Assembly (NCBI GenBank): GCA_946482295.1
Contig: CAMLRB010000002.1
Location: 1-40,510 of the forward strand
Direction of reading: 5' to 3'
Length of the DNA stretch: 40,510 bases
Source of the DNA: an uncultured Bacteriovorax sp.
GTDB lineage: Bacteria; Bdellovibrionota; Bacteriovoracia; Bacteriovoracales; Bacteriovoracaceae
Part shown: in pieces, positions 25,963 through 33,000 of the stretch
How the letters are laid out: every line of letters starts with the position of its first letter
Numbering within the stretch: position 1 is the first letter of the stretch
Translations under genes and position numbers: made by a program
Notes under the pieces: generated by a model
Database searches by the model: none
Told to the model about the DNA's origin: nothing
What the model saw: the letters and a program-made list of their open reading frames with translations, nothing else

Positions 25963-26886
25963 ATGAAGCTAGCAAGTCGCTTTTTTTTTCTGGTTCTGAT
26001 TCTTTCTTTCGCTCAAATAACTCAAGCGAAACTCATCGATAAAATTGCCGCAGTTGTTGACGATAACATCATCACACTTTCTCAAATCCAACGACTTTCT
26101 AAAATTATTCCTATTAAAAAGAACGTAGCTGGGATGGTTTATTCACAATCTTCGTACACCACAGATGAACTTCTTCAAATGTCGATTAATAAGTATCTCA
26201 TTCGTGCAAAACTTTCTGAGCTTGGCTACACAATCACAGATGATCAAGTTGAAGCTCAAATCAAAAGTAACGAACAAAGACTTGGTGTGGATAGAGCGTC
26301 ACTTAAAAACTTCTTGAGACAACAAAATACAACATATGATGAGTACTTTGAGACTTTAAGAGAAGCTATCGAGTTCAGCTATTTTGTTAATAGAGTTATC
26401 TCACCAATGATTGCTATTTCTGAACAAGACGTAAAAAACACGTTCTATAAAAACAACGCAAAAGATTCGCGCATGAACTTCCGTTATAGCCTGGTTGATT
26501 ATGCTATCGGAAAAGATGTTGTACCTACATTAAGCAAAGGCCAGTTCGAAGATGTAATCAAACAATACAGAATCAATTCTTCATTGCCTGAAAAGTTTTC
26601 AACAATGACAGTGAACAACCTCGACGGTATTGATGAAGAGGGCTTGGCCCCTGAACTTATCAATCTTTTAAAAGTTACAGATGAAGGTGCACTCACAACG
26701 CCAATCGTTCTTAATGGGCAACATCATGTATTTTTAGTAACAAAAAAAGACCTAGTTGAAACAGCTGCTTTTATGGCCCAAAAAGAAAAAATTAAAGATT
26801 CACTCTACGAAAAAGCTGTTAAGGCTGAAACTGTTGTTTGGTTTGAACGCGAAAGAAATAAACACTACATTAAAATTTCATTATGA
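25963..26886 (+). CDS. surA: SurA N-terminal domain chaperone
   Basis: A 307-aa exported protein with a signal peptide ending near residue 22 (ITQA) and then KLIDKIAAVVDDNIITLSQI, the hallmark start of SurA. The chaperone region continues through LRQQNTTYDEYFETLREAIE. The C-terminal half resembles one parvulin domain but lacks the clear GDLGW/HI pattern, so isomerase activity is doubtful. E. coli SurA has two parvulin domains and about 430 residues. The stop overlaps the pdxA-like start (ATGA). The surA-pdxA neighbourhood is the same as in E. coli, which supports the assignment. Confidence 0.8.
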   Translation: MKLASRFFFLVLILSFAQITQAKLIDKIAAVVDDNIITLSQIQRLSKIIPIKKNVAGMVYSQSSYTTDELLQMSINKYLIRAKLSELGYTITDDQVEAQIKSNEQRLGVDRASLKNFLRQQNTTYDEYFETLREAIEFSYFVNRVISPMIAISEQDVKNTFYKNNAKDSRMNFRYSLVDYAIGKDVVPTLSKGQFEDVIKQYRINSSLPEKFSTMTVNNLDGIDEEGLAPELINLLKVTDEGALTTPIVLNGQHHVFLVTKKDLVETAAFMAQKEKIKDSLYEKAVKAETVVWFERERNKHYIKISL

Positions 26887-27794
26887 TTTACGTCACTCAA
26901 GGGCATGAAAAGGGGATAGGGCTTGAAATATTTCTTAAGTCATTCCTCATGCTTTCTCGAGATGAACGTAAGTATATTACGCTAATTACTGTAGCTGAAG
27001 ATTTAAAGACTAATCTAAAGGACCTTAAGCTTGATGAAAGTCTTTTTAAAGATCTAAACACAATTAAAGTTCAAAACAACAATACTCCATCATCTTCTTC
27101 TACTCTTCTAAAAGCATTGGAACTCATTACAGCTCAAGACATTCTCGTAACACTTCCAACATCGAAAGACCAATTGATTTATAATGGTGCTTCTTTTGCG
27201 GGATATACTGAGCTTTTTCGTTTCTATTTTCAGAATGCAAATATCGCCATGACATTTAAAGGTATTAAGCAAGATGTCGTTCTAGTAACTGATCATGTCG
27301 CTCTTTCGAAAGTGACATCCACAATTACTAAAGATCTCATTGTAAATAAGGTTAAGACGACATTGGAGTTTTTTCAAAAATATTTCTATAATTTTGAAGA
27401 AGTCATATTTGCTGGCATTAATCCCCATGTTGGTGAAAACGGTATTTTGGGAAATGAAGATCAATGTATTTTTGAAGCTATTAAAATTTTGAAACAAGGC
27501 CACCCTCAAAAATTTAAGGGGCCTTATTCTGGTGATACGCTTCATACGCAACATAATGAAAATATAAAACAACTTTTCGTCTATATGTTTCACGACCAAG
27601 GCTTGGCCCCGTTTAAATCGAAGTTTGGATTTGTCGGGTTAAATATTAGTATGGGTCTTCCTTTTCTACGTCTAAGTGTTGATCACGGTACCGCTTTTGA
27701 TCTCTATGGTAAAAACCAAGGTGATATTACGGGATGTCTTCACCTATTAAAAACGGCCCTCGAGGTAAATCATCATGTCAATCAACGAAATTAA
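26883..27794 (+). CDS. pdxA: PdxA-like 4-hydroxythreonine-4-phosphate dehydrogenase, short and diverged
   Basis: A 303-aa PdxA family protein; PdxA oxidises 4-phosphohydroxy-L-threonine in vitamin B6 synthesis. The three metal-binding His are visible: TDHVALSKV (138), GINPHVGENG (182) and FHDQGLAPFKS (237), as well as AGYTELFRF, GPYSGDT and DHGTAFDLYGKNQGD. The N-terminal GDPAGIGPE motif is altered to GHEKGIGLE and the protein is some 25 residues shorter than E. coli PdxA. It overlaps surA by 4 bases and uvrA by 20 bases, so expression is coupled. Activity is likely but the altered N-terminus leaves room for another substrate. Confidence 0.85.
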   Translation: MIYVTQGHEKGIGLEIFLKSFLMLSRDERKYITLITVAEDLKTNLKDLKLDESLFKDLNTIKVQNNNTPSSSSTLLKALELITAQDILVTLPTSKDQLIYNGASFAGYTELFRFYFQNANIAMTFKGIKQDVVLVTDHVALSKVTSTITKDLIVNKVKTTLEFFQKYFYNFEEVIFAGINPHVGENGILGNEDQCIFEAIKILKQGHPQKFKGPYSGDTLHTQHNENIKQLFVYMFHDQGLAPFKSKFGFVGLNISMGLPFLRLSVDHGTAFDLYGKNQGDITGCLHLLKTALEVNHHVNQRN

Positions 27795-30591
27795 AGTCGT
27801 TAAAGCTGCCGTCCATAATTTAAAAGACGTCACTATTAATATTCCTAAAAACACTTTGACTGTAGTCACTGGTCCCTCTGGATCTGGAAAATCATCGTTA
27901 GCTTTTGACACCATCTATGTTGAGGGGCAGAGAAGATATATCGAATCTCTTTCAAGTTATGCTCGACAATTTTTAGGACAGTATCAGCCACCTGAAGTTG
28001 AATCAATTTCTGGATTATCTCCTTCAATTGCTATTGATCAAAAGACCTCTAGTAAAAATCCGCGCTCTACTGTTGGCACGACTACTGAAATTTATGATTA
28101 TCTACGTGTGCTTTATGCGAGAATTGGAACTCTTTATGACCCTGTTACTGGTATTGAAGTCAGAAAGTACACACCAACTCAGATTGTTCGTGAAGTTACG
28201 AAACTTCCCGAGAAAACGAAATTACAGATTCTTGCTCCAATCCCCAACACTGACAAAATTAAATTTAAAGAACTCATTTCTAAATTTTTAACTATGGGAT
28301 TTTCGCGCGCTCGTCTTGATGGTGAATTCATCCAACTCGATGATGCACTTAAAGCTCCTAAAGGAAAATTTCAATTAGATATAATTATCGACAGAATCGT
28401 GCTCAAAGATGATGTTGAAAAAAGGCTCGCTGATTCAATTGAATATGCACTGAAGTTAGCAGAAGGAAACGTTCTTATTCTTGTGAATGAAAATAAAGAA
28501 CTTACTTTTTCTGAACATAACAAATCAACAAACGGAAACATCGTTTACCCTGAATTAGAACCACGTTTATTTTCATTTAACTCCCCAATCGGTGCTTGCG
28601 AAGTCTGTAACGGGTTAGGGGAAACTAAAACTTTTGACCTTGATCTCATGATTTTCGATGAAAGCCTACCTCTACTGGAAGGAGCCATCACTCCGTTATC
28701 AAAAAGAAATTCTTTTCTTTATAAAATGGTTGAGAGCATCGCCGACGAAGAAGGCGTTGATATTAGCGGCCCTTTTAAGAAACTCCCTAAAAAGTTCAAA
28801 GATATACTTTTTAATGGATCGGATAAAATCTACCGTTACTCTTTCACTTCAGAAAACTCACACTTTGAGTTTTCAAAAGCTTTTCCTGGTTTAACAGCGT
28901 GGTTAGAAAAAAAGTTCCTAGAATCTGGTTCAGATAAAGTTCGAATCGAGCTCGAAAAATATATGAATATTAAAACGTGTCCTTCTTGTAATGGATTACG
29001 TCTTAATAAAATTGCGCTCTCTACAAAGATTGGCGAAAAGCACATCATGGATCTTTGTACGCTCTCAATTGCAGAATGCCATACTTATCTGACTGCTATT
29101 AAGCTGGATGGTGAGAAAAAAATAATCGCTGAAAAACTTTTAAAAGAGATTATCTCTCGTCTGAAGTTCTTGCTTGATGTTGGATTAAATTATCTCAACC
29201 TCAATCGAGGGGCCATGACCCTTTCGGGTGGCGAATCTCAACGCATTCGTTTAGCGACTCAAATTGGTTCTGCACTCTCTGGTGTCCTCTATGTTTTAGA
29301 TGAACCAAGCATTGGTTTACATCAACGTGACAATGATCGACTCATTACAACTCTCAAAGCACTCAGAGATATTGGAAACACTGTTCTAGTAGTAGAACAT
29401 GATGAAGATACTATGAAGGAATCGGACTATATTATCGATATGGGTCCTGGAGCCGGAATTCATGGGGGCGAAATTGTTTCACATGGTCCACTTGAAAAGG
29501 TTCTTAAAGATAAAAAATCTTTAACGGCGAGATTTCTTAACGGAACCGATCGTATAGCTGTTCCAGAATCGAGAAAGAAATTCTCAAAATTTCTAAAACT
29601 CTCTGGAGCTCATGAACACAACATTAAGAAATTGGATGTAAATATTCCATTAGGTGGTTTGATTTGTATTTCGGGCGTCAGTGGCTCTGGAAAATCAACT
29701 CTGATTCATAAAATTCTTGTTCCTGCAGTAAAAACATATCTCACGAATACACATAAGACTCTCTATCACAAGGCCAACTATAATTCCCTGACAGGGATGG
29801 AAGAAATCAAGACCGTCATTGAGCTTGATCAATCACCAATTGGTCGAACTCCGCACTCCAACCCTGCAACATATACTGGTCTCTTTGATGAGGTCAGAGA
29901 TATTTTTGCTTCAACGAATGAGTCTCAAATCCGTGGCTATAAAAGCGGACGCTTCAGCTTCAACGTCAAAGGTGGACGTTGTGAAGAATGTGAAGGTAAC
30001 GGTGTAAAGAAAATCGAAATGCACTTCCTTCCAGATGTTTATATTACGTGTACTGAATGTAAAGGAACTCGCTACAACGCTGAAACACTTTCAGTTCTAT
30101 ATAAGGGTAAAAACATTGCAGAAGTTTTGGATCTATCGATAGAAGAAGCTGAAGAATTTTTTAAAAACCACACAAAGATGTATCGTGTTCTTTCAACACT
30201 AACATCTGTTGGATTGGGCTACATGAAGCTGGGTCAGCCGGCCACAACACTTTCAGGTGGAGAAGCTCAGCGCTTAAAACTTTCTCGTGAGTTATCTAAA
30301 AGAACAAAAGGACATTGTCTTTACGTTTTAGATGAACCTACGACTGGACTTCATTTTCAAGACATCAAAATTCTTCTGGGGGCCCTTCAACAACTTGTTG
30401 AACAAGGCCATACATTACTAATCATCGAGCATAATCTCGATGTTATTAAAACTGCCGATTGGGTTATTGATCTAGGTCCAGAAGGTGGAACGGGTGGTGG
30501 TCAAATCGTGGCAGCGGGAACGCCTGAAGAAGTTGCTAAAAATCCAAAATCGCACACTGGTAAATATTTAAAGAAGCTGTTGAAGTCATGA
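27775..30591 (+). CDS. uvrA: UvrABC excinuclease subunit A
   Basis: A 938-aa damage-recognition ATPase of nucleotide excision repair. Two ABC modules are seen: Walker A GPSGSGKSS (33-41) and GVSGSGKST; signatures LSGGESQRIRLATQIG and LSGGEAQRLKLSRELS; Walker B YVLDEPSIGLHQRD and YVLDEPTTGLHFQD. The C-terminal zinc finger (CEECEGNG ... CTECKGTRYN) that contacts DNA is intact. The first zinc finger is half missing: CEVC at 275-278 is kept, but the preceding CxxC before the PELEPRLFSF motif is replaced by EHNKST. The start has GAGGT 8 bases upstream and overlaps the pdxA end. Confidence 0.97.
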   Translation: MSINEIKVVKAAVHNLKDVTINIPKNTLTVVTGPSGSGKSSLAFDTIYVEGQRRYIESLSSYARQFLGQYQPPEVESISGLSPSIAIDQKTSSKNPRSTVGTTTEIYDYLRVLYARIGTLYDPVTGIEVRKYTPTQIVREVTKLPEKTKLQILAPIPNTDKIKFKELISKFLTMGFSRARLDGEFIQLDDALKAPKGKFQLDIIIDRIVLKDDVEKRLADSIEYALKLAEGNVLILVNENKELTFSEHNKSTNGNIVYPELEPRLFSFNSPIGACEVCNGLGETKTFDLDLMIFDESLPLLEGAITPLSKRNSFLYKMVESIADEEGVDISGPFKKLPKKFKDILFNGSDKIYRYSFTSENSHFEFSKAFPGLTAWLEKKFLESGSDKVRIELEKYMNIKTCPSCNGLRLNKIALSTKIGEKHIMDLCTLSIAECHTYLTAIKLDGEKKIIAEKLLKEIISRLKFLLDVGLNYLNLNRGAMTLSGGESQRIRLATQIGSALSGVLYVLDEPSIGLHQRDNDRLITTLKALRDIGNTVLVVEHDEDTMKESDYIIDMGPGAGIHGGEIVSHGPLEKVLKDKKSLTARFLNGTDRIAVPESRKKFSKFLKLSGAHEHNIKKLDVNIPLGGLICISGVSGSGKSTLIHKILVPAVKTYLTNTHKTLYHKANYNSLTGMEEIKTVIELDQSPIGRTPHSNPATYTGLFDEVRDIFASTNESQIRGYKSGRFSFNVKGGRCEECEGNGVKKIEMHFLPDVYITCTECKGTRYNAETLSVLYKGKNIAEVLDLSIEEAEEFFKNHTKMYRVLSTLTSVGLGYMKLGQPATTLSGGEAQRLKLSRELSKRTKGHCLYVLDEPTTGLHFQDIKILLGALQQLVEQGHTLLIIEHNLDVIKTADWVIDLGPEGGTGGGQIVAAGTPEEVAKNPKSHTGKYLKKLLKS

Positions 30592-31352
30592 TTCAAATTA
30601 CATCTTCCAATGATCCTCGCATTGCTGAATTCATCTCAATGCGGGATCGCGTCCTGCATGATAATAATTTGATCGTAGGTGAGACTGAAAAAGTCTTTCT
30701 TCAATATCAAGCATCAGGTCGAAAAATTTTTAAAATCTTAGCTTCAGAAAATTTTCTTAAGAGACACAGACTCCAAGGTGAAAATGTTTTTTTTGCAGAT
30801 CCAAACATTCTCGAAAGTGTAGCTGGATTTAAAATTCATCATGATGTTTTATTTTTAGCCGAGAAGCCAGCAGACTTTCCTCTCAATCAACTTGATAAAA
30901 GAATCATTCTATTGAATGGTTTAAGTTCTCCTGAAAACGTTGGAAGTATTGTTCGATCAGCAGCAGGTTTCAATATTAATTCAATCATTGTTGATGAAAA
31001 AACGTGCTCTCCATATCTTCGCCGCTGCATTCGTGTTTCAACTGGTAATGCTTTTGCCATGAAAACCCATCATTCAATTAATGTAAGGGGCGACCTCAAA
31101 AAACTTAGAGAGTTGGGCTATCACATAATATCAACCGCTAACGTTGAGGGCTCAATTGATATCCAGCAATTCTCTTTTCCAGATAAATGCGTTGTGATTA
31201 TTGGCAGCGAGGGTCATGGAATAGACCAAGATATCCTCACAAACTCTGACTCAGTCGTTAAAATCAATATCAATTCTCAAGTTGCTCATCTTAATGCGGC
31301 CAATGCTGCCACTATCTTTCTTTTCAAGATGAGTTCCCCGTCTTATCCTTAA
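30588..31352 (+). CDS. SpoU/TrmH-family RNA 2'-O-methyltransferase
   Basis: A 254-aa SPOUT enzyme that would transfer methyl from SAM to a ribose 2'-OH of rRNA or tRNA. Motif 1 is NGLSSPENVGSIVRSAAGFN, motif 2 is VVIIGSEGHGI, and motif 3 is AHLNAANAATIFLF in place of the usual SLNVSVAAAI. The first 95 residues look like the L30e-type RNA-binding domain of the TrmH/RlmB group (NNLIVGETEKVFLQYQASG). The start overlaps the uvrA stop by 4 bases (ATGA). The exact RNA target cannot be told from sequence. Confidence 0.88.
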   Translation: MIQITSSNDPRIAEFISMRDRVLHDNNLIVGETEKVFLQYQASGRKIFKILASENFLKRHRLQGENVFFADPNILESVAGFKIHHDVLFLAEKPADFPLNQLDKRIILLNGLSSPENVGSIVRSAAGFNINSIIVDEKTCSPYLRRCIRVSTGNAFAMKTHHSINVRGDLKKLRELGYHIISTANVEGSIDIQQFSFPDKCVVIIGSEGHGIDQDILTNSDSVVKININSQVAHLNAANAATIFLFKMSSPSYP

Positions 31353-31391
31353 TTAGCACAACTCTTAAAATGAACTATTTAAGGAGCTCTT

Positions 31392-31949
31392 ATGAAATGG
31401 TTTTTACTTATTCTTTTGTCCACTTCTCTCTTTGCAGCTGAAAAGACACCAGAACAACTCACAACTGAATTCTATTCTCAAATTCTCTCGGGAACTTCTA
31501 TTAAACACAACGAAGACCAATGTTATCCAAGACCAGATCAAGGATCATGTGTGAAAGAAATTTGCTCTCGTTTACCTAATTGGGAATGTGATGATCAAAA
31601 TGAAATTCAAAGAGTAACACGTGCATGTTCAGGAAATTTTGGAAATGCATGTATTGTAAAAGCCTGTATTCCAATAGCTGCTTTTCAAAGAGATGATTTC
31701 AATGAACTCTCTGAAATTTCTGTAGCATGTTCTAATAACTATGGTTCTCAATGTTTTGATTTTTTTGCAAGCAAGCTTCCACGTTTCTCTTTAGACGATC
31801 GTTTTGAAGTAGTAAGTGTTTTAAATCAATGTAAAGGTGTTTCAAATGAAGTTCTAGAATGTACAAAGTTTTCTTGTTCGAAGTTAGGTTCTTTTGCTTG
31901 TGATGAAGCTATTGAAATTTCTTCTATTTTAAGAAATTGCGGACGATAA
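31392..31949 (+). CDS. Exported Cys-repeat protein, unknown function
   Basis: A 185-aa protein with AAGGAGC before the ATG and a signal peptide MKWFLLILLSTSLFA. The mature part contains four degenerate units of about 35 residues, each roughly Cys-x3-5-Cys/Ala-x-(K/P)-(L/I)-x-x-(W/F)-x4-D-(D/E)-x-x-E-(I/L/V)-x7-Cys: the units begin at CVKEICSRLP, CIVKACIPIA, CFDFFASKLP and CTKFSCSKLG. The Asp-Asp/Glu centre and the closing Cys recur in each. I do not recognise a family. It lies 39 bases after the methyltransferase gene and may share its transcript. Confidence 0.65.
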   Translation: MKWFLLILLSTSLFAAEKTPEQLTTEFYSQILSGTSIKHNEDQCYPRPDQGSCVKEICSRLPNWECDDQNEIQRVTRACSGNFGNACIVKACIPIAAFQRDDFNELSEISVACSNNYGSQCFDFFASKLPRFSLDDRFEVVSVLNQCKGVSNEVLECTKFSCSKLGSFACDEAIEISSILRNCGR

Positions 31950-31958
31950 TTTAATAAA

Positions 31959-31983
31959 AGCATCGCGGACAAACCGCGATGCT
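31959..31983. terminator. Perfect hairpin after the Cys-repeat gene
   Basis: AGCATCGCGG (31959-31968), loop ACAAA, then CCGCGATGCT (31974-31983): a 10-bp perfect stem. It lies 9 bases after the Cys-repeat gene stop. On the plus strand it is followed by ACCTCTTG with no T run. On the minus strand a T-rich stretch (TTTATTAAATT) follows, so by rule it would terminate minus-strand transcription better. It could still end the plus transcript or protect its 3' end. Confidence 0.6.
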
Positions 31984-32004
31984 ACCTCTTGAAAAATATT
32001 CCAT

Positions 32005-32033
32005 TTGACAAAAATTTAAACAGCCTTTATTCT
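32005..32033 (+). promoter_or_regulatory. Near-consensus sigma70 promoter
   Basis: TTGACA (32005-32010), a 17-base spacer, and TATTCT (32028-32033). The -35 is perfect and the -10 matches at four of six positions with ideal spacing. The predicted start is near 32040, followed by a perfect Shine-Dalgarno and the 22-codon ORF. It is the best promoter I found in the window. Confidence 0.7.
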
Positions 32034-32070
32034 CGAAATAATTATCACTCAAACGAAAGGAGGTACATTC

Positions 32071-32139
32071 ATGGATTCAATTAGCAAAAAGATGATTTGT
32101 ACTGATCTTCGTGTCGTCACTTACCCAGTCGCACTCTAG
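32071..32139 (+). CDS. 22-residue peptide ORF with perfect Shine-Dalgarno
   Basis: ATG 32071 is preceded at six bases by AAAGGAGGT (32056-32064), full complementarity to the 16S rRNA tail. The ORF encodes 22 residues, beginning MDSISKKM and ending in YPVAL, then TAG. It has one Cys and no signal peptide or membrane helix. A strong promoter lies directly upstream and an 83-aa gene starts 102 bases downstream. It may be a leader peptide, a functional small protein or a toxin-like peptide; nothing in the sequence decides. I do not recognise it. Confidence 0.5.
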   Translation: MDSISKKMICTDLRVVTYPVAL

Positions 32140-32241
32140 AAAAGCTCTTCAGTACATTCATGTTTTTACTTTTGTAATCTCTAAAGGTTTTTCGAGTTTA
32201 GTGATTTTGCGTTTTTAATTTTTAACTATTGGAGTTTTTTT

Positions 32242-32493
32242 ATGGAACAAATGTTTCAAAGGCATCGTTATGTCTTGTTTTCTGAATTAAAGGAATTCAG
32301 CTTCTACTCAAGTAAAAGTTTGAAGTCTTTTTTAAAAATCGTTTGGGAGTTAGGCCGATTAAGTGGTCTAGTTTTCAGAAGTGTTTCTTATTTTCTATTC
32401 GAGTCCCAAGCTCTATATAGAAAAGTTGGGCCGAATCAACAAAGCGTGCAGATTGAAAGACAATTCAACTCGCACAAGGTTTGGTCACACTAA
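32242..32493 (+). CDS. Basic 83-aa protein, unknown function
   Basis: ATG 32242 is preceded by GGAG at seven bases. The protein is basic and rich in Phe, Ser, Lys and Arg, with a predicted long amphipathic helix region (KSLKSFLKIVWELGRLSGLV, then FRSVSYFLFESQ) and a polar tail ending in HKVWSH. It has no signal peptide or Cys. A bidirectional hairpin terminator begins 24 bases after the stop. With the 22-codon ORF upstream it forms a short promoter-to-terminator unit. The family is not recognised; amphipathic basic character would fit membrane-surface or nucleic-acid binding, but that is guesswork. Confidence 0.5.
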   Translation: MEQMFQRHRYVLFSELKEFSFYSSKSLKSFLKIVWELGRLSGLVFRSVSYFLFESQALYRKVGPNQQSVQIERQFNSHKVWSH

Positions 32494-32516
32494 TGAGAAC
32501 ACTTTCAGGCATAAAA

Positions 32517-32539
32517 AAAGGGAGCCGAGAGCTCCCTTT
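32517..32539. terminator. Bidirectional intrinsic terminator
   Basis: AAAGGGAGC, loop CGAGA, GCTCCCTTT, followed on the plus strand by a long T-rich tract (CTTTTTATTTTTT) and preceded by a run of A that gives T on the other strand. It ends the plus-strand unit starting at 32040 and can also back up minus-strand transcription from atpE. Confidence 0.9.
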
Positions 32540-32616
32540 CTTTTTATTTTTTCTTTTTCTTTCAAATTGCCGAACTCCTTTAAAGAAGTCCCGCTTAACT
32601 TGTTTTCAAAAGCTGT

Positions 32617-32636
32617 AAAAACGCTCTCGCGTTTTT
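32617..32636 (-). terminator. Terminator after atpE
   Basis: On the minus strand AAAAACGC, loop GAGA, GCGTTTTT lies shortly after the atpE stop, a stable tetraloop hairpin ending in T. Position fits termination of the gyr-atp transcript. Confidence 0.75.
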
Positions 32637-32643
32637 TCGGCAA

Positions 32644-32958
32644 TTACACAAGGAAAGTAGAGATAAGTGCGAAAATTACAAGTGATTCCATAAGTGCAAG
32701 ACCAAGAATCATTGGAGTTTGGATTTTATCAGCAGCAGCTGGGTTACGAGCGATTCCTTCTAGAGCAACTGAAGCTGCTTTAGATTGAGCTTGTGTACCA
32801 CCGAAAACAGCGATTCCAAGTGCGAAGAAGTAAGAGATGTACTTGATAGCTACATCTGACATTCCTGTACCAGTTGTTCCACCTTGAGCGAATGCTTGAG
32901 AAGCTACAAGAGAGAAGAAAAGTACGAAAGCGAGAATTACTGGAAGTTTCTTAGCCAT
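32644..32958 (-). CDS. atpE: ATP synthase F0 subunit c with N-terminal signal sequence
   Basis: A 104-aa ring-forming subunit. Start ATG 32958 is chosen because AAGGAGA lies 6 bases upstream. Residues 1-24 (ending VASQAFA) look like a cleavable signal peptide before QGGTTG. The inner helix holds VFGGTQAQSKAASVALEGIA, then the polar loop RNP, and the outer helix LALMESLVIFALISTFL carries the ion-binding carboxylate Glu91. Aligned from the RNP loop, Gln58 falls at the position of the Na+-ligand Gln of Na+ c-rings, and Ser92 follows Glu, but the usual Thr and Tyr ligands are Leu and Phe. Coupling ion is therefore open. Confidence 0.93.
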   Translation of the reverse strand: MAKKLPVILAFVLFFSLVASQAFAQGGTTGTGMSDVAIKYISYFFALGIAVFGGTQAQSKAASVALEGIARNPAAADKIQTPMILGLALMESLVIFALISTFLV

Positions 32959-33000
32959 GATTGTCTCCTTAGACAAAAAATTAATAGATACGGTTTTTTC

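Noticed and set aside
32381..32788. Plus-strand 135-codon frame
   Set aside because: It crosses two terminators and lies antisense to atpE; composition is not protein-like.
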